Source: Adhaeribacter radiodurans (GTDB taxonomy: Bacteria > Bacteroidota > Bacteroidia > Cytophagales > Hymenobacteraceae). From it: 64,000 nt of DNA. A program made the translations under genes and the position numbers. The notes under the pieces were generated by a model, which searched no databases, had not been told where the DNA came from, and saw nothing but the letters and a program-made list of their open reading frames with translations. Positions 62,941-64,000 of the stretch are shown here, piece by piece. Location of the stretch: contig NZ_CP055153.1 in the NCBI RefSeq assembly GCF_014075995.1, forward strand, positions 6,448,001 to 6,512,000, in the 5' to 3' direction. Numbering within the stretch: position 1 is the first letter of the stretch; the number at the start of each line of letters is the position of its first letter.

Positions 62941-63124
62941 GGAGCCGGTTCCCGTCTCCAGGCTCAAGTGCAATCTGGCTTGAATCGGCTGCGTTTGCCT
63001 CGTGGCCGGCGGGCCTCGTTTAGCTCTCTCGGGCTGTCTAAGCTTCCTTTCCTCGACTCCGTCTTCGGAATTTTGCTGCGCAAAACCGGAACCTTAGAAG
63101 GCCCTCTAGAGCCAAACTGGTGTC
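62941..63124 (-). repeat. ~190-bp structured repeat, copy 4
   Basis: In the reverse orientation it has the same landmarks as copy 3: TCTAAG/CTTAGA inner stem and an apical hairpin TTTTGC-GCA-GCAAAA. The apical stem differs from copy 3 at one pair on both sides (C-G to T-A). It lies inside an apparent split of the GCCAGTC-type element. Confidence 0.78.
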
Positions 63125-63357
63125 TTTGCTCTTAGCTGCTGCCTACCGGATAGTTGCCTTTTCTATGTTTTACTTTTTCCTGGCGCTGGGATTTGCTGAA
63201 CCTTTGCCTTACTATCAGTTATTGTCCTTTTAATCAGCTATAGAAAGTCCCCCTTTGGAGGGGGTAGGGGCAGGATATGTATTATCAGATCAAAAATTAC
63301 ACTCCTTCCTTTAACTACTAAATTTCCGCTTAACGGTTCCTCATGTTATCTGCTTTT

Positions 63358-63375
63358 GCCAGTCCGGAGACTGGC
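63358..63375. repeat. GCCAGTC-type palindrome, right half-element
   Basis: GCCAGTCCGGAGACTGGC, followed by a segment (CAGTCTCGTAGCGCTAAGACTT) like that following 57552. With 62888-62905 it seems to be one element split by about 450 bp. Confidence 0.6.
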
Positions 63376-63482
63376 ATTTGTCTTTAACCACCAGTCTCGT
63401 AGCGCTAAGACTTGCGCTGGTTATGTTCATCGTCCGATACTTATTTTAATTTTTGTTAATCAAACAACGGATAACTAATTGC

Positions 63483-64000
63483 TTACTCGCTTCGCAAAGA
63501 ATTTACCGGGTTGGCTACGGCGCTGCGCACGGCCTGGAAACTCACGGTTAAAAGCGCAATGCCCAAGGTGGCTACACCGGCCAGGGCAAAAATCCACCAA
63601 CCTAAATCAGCGCGGAAAGCAAAGTTTTGCAACCATTTACTCATCGCCCACCAAGCCAGCGGCCAGGCTAGCACATTGGCCAGAACTACTAGTTTTAGAA
63701 AATCCTTAGAAAGTAAGGCTACAATGTTAACTACCGAGGCACCCAGTACTTTGCGCACGCCAATTTCTTTGGTGCGTTGCTCAGCGGTAAAAAGCGCTAA
63801 GCCAAATAAACCTAAGCACGAAATAAAAATGGCTAAACCCGCAAAGCAATTAATCAGGGTGCCAATGGTCATTTCGCTTTTGTATTGTTCTTCAAAAACT
63901 TCGTCGAGGAACTTGTATTCAAACGGGTAGCCTGGATTATACTTACGGGTAACTTTTTCTAAATTTGTTAAGGCTTCTTTGGTTTTGCCGGGTTCCGTGC
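63483..64000 (-). CDS. MacB/FtsX-type ABC transporter permease (array member 9, C-terminal part)
   Basis: The reading frame is open from the stop at 63483 to the window end, giving about 172 residues. The first visible ones (TEPGKTKEALTNLEKVTRKYNPGYPFEYKFLDEVFEE) belong to the end of the second periplasmic domain. The Met at 63872 is internal, not the start. The C-terminal FtsX domain is complete: EQRTKEIGVRKVLGASVVNIVALLSKDF to NPVNSLRSE. The array therefore continues beyond the window, where the ATPase and adaptor may lie. Confidence 0.9.
   Translation of the reverse strand, partial: TEPGKTKEALTNLEKVTRKYNPGYPFEYKFLDEVFEEQYKSEMTIGTLINCFAGLAIFISCLGLFGLALFTAEQRTKEIGVRKVLGASVVNIVALLSKDFLKLVVLANVLAWPLAWWAMSKWLQNFAFRADLGWWIFALAGVATLGIALLTVSFQAVRSAVANPVNSLRSE

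Larger units (their letters stand above)
62756..63482. other. Repeat-filled spacer before permease 8 (727 bp)
   Basis: It holds the palindromes at 62888-62905 and 63358-63375, the ~190-bp repeat copy 4 (62941-63124), and a GTCCCCCTTTGGAGGGGG motif near 63245-63263 that matches, in reverse, the one near 10812. No gene is seen. Confidence 0.6.

Noticed and set aside
57486-63375. CRISPR array or tandem-repeat array
   Set aside because: The palindromes are few, unevenly spaced, inverted among themselves and lack regular spacers; no cas gene is present.
63483-63872. A 129-residue stand-alone FtsX protein starting at 63872
   Set aside because: The frame stays open to the window end and the upstream codons match the permease family, so it is the end of a full-length permease.

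Overview
The window comes from a Bacteroidota genome, most likely a member of the Cytophagales/Hymenobacteraceae (Adhaeribacter-like). I infer this from the SusC/SusD pair, the DUF4097 proteins next to ECF sigma factors, LytTR regulators with membrane domains, the lack of Shine-Dalgarno sequences, AT-rich spacers and runs of MacB/FtsX-type permeases. I ran no database search; all family names rest on motifs I could read. No rRNA, tRNA or CRISPR array was seen.

Left part (1-18 kb). A cut-off DUF6249-like membrane gene diverges from an ECF sigma/membrane-protein pair that has a readable ECF promoter. Then come a GT4 glycosyltransferase and an exported protein ending in a Hint (intein/hedgehog-type) domain. 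From 4.5 to 17.7 kb there is a set of exported amino-acid or amine enzymes: a Tat-exported HisC-like aminotransferase, a Tat-exported flavin amine oxidase, a secreted RidA, a Tat-exported class V aminotransferase, and a SusC-SusD-lipoprotein-oxidase operon. The oxidase is a Tat lipoprotein of the D-amino-acid-oxidase family whose C-terminal segment appears to have moved to the N-terminus (a circular permutation). One IS5-type transposase lies inside this set.

Middle part (18-37 kb). This holds a metallophosphoesterase/glycosyltransferase pair (LpxH-like), a GH1 beta-glucosidase, an acyltransferase, a LytTR regulator, an ECF sigma/anti-sigma(HEAT)/DUF4097 operon, several small housekeeping or accessory genes (GNAT, TMEM175, DUF1810, membrane protein/winged-helix pair, DinB), a B12-binding radical SAM protein, a GH5 glycosidase, an AhpD-like protein and a Crp/Fnr regulator.

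Right part (37.6-64 kb). A TolC-type outer-membrane protein is followed by nine paralogous ~800-residue MacB/FtsX permeases on the same strand (eight complete, one cut by the window end). No ATPase and no periplasmic adaptor is present in the window. An 11-residue-repeat protein and a low-GC gene of unknown function interrupt the array. TolC and the five-permease block share an upstream module, a 17-bp motif exactly 62 nt from a TGGCATTTT box, which suggests co-regulation.

Repeats. Intergenic spaces carry several families of structured repeats: a ~190-bp element (four copies, in two inverted pairs), a ~150-bp palindromic element (two copies), a ~110-bp hairpin element (two copies) and short palindromes. 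In several of them the stems differ between copies but stay complementary, so structure rather than sequence is being kept.
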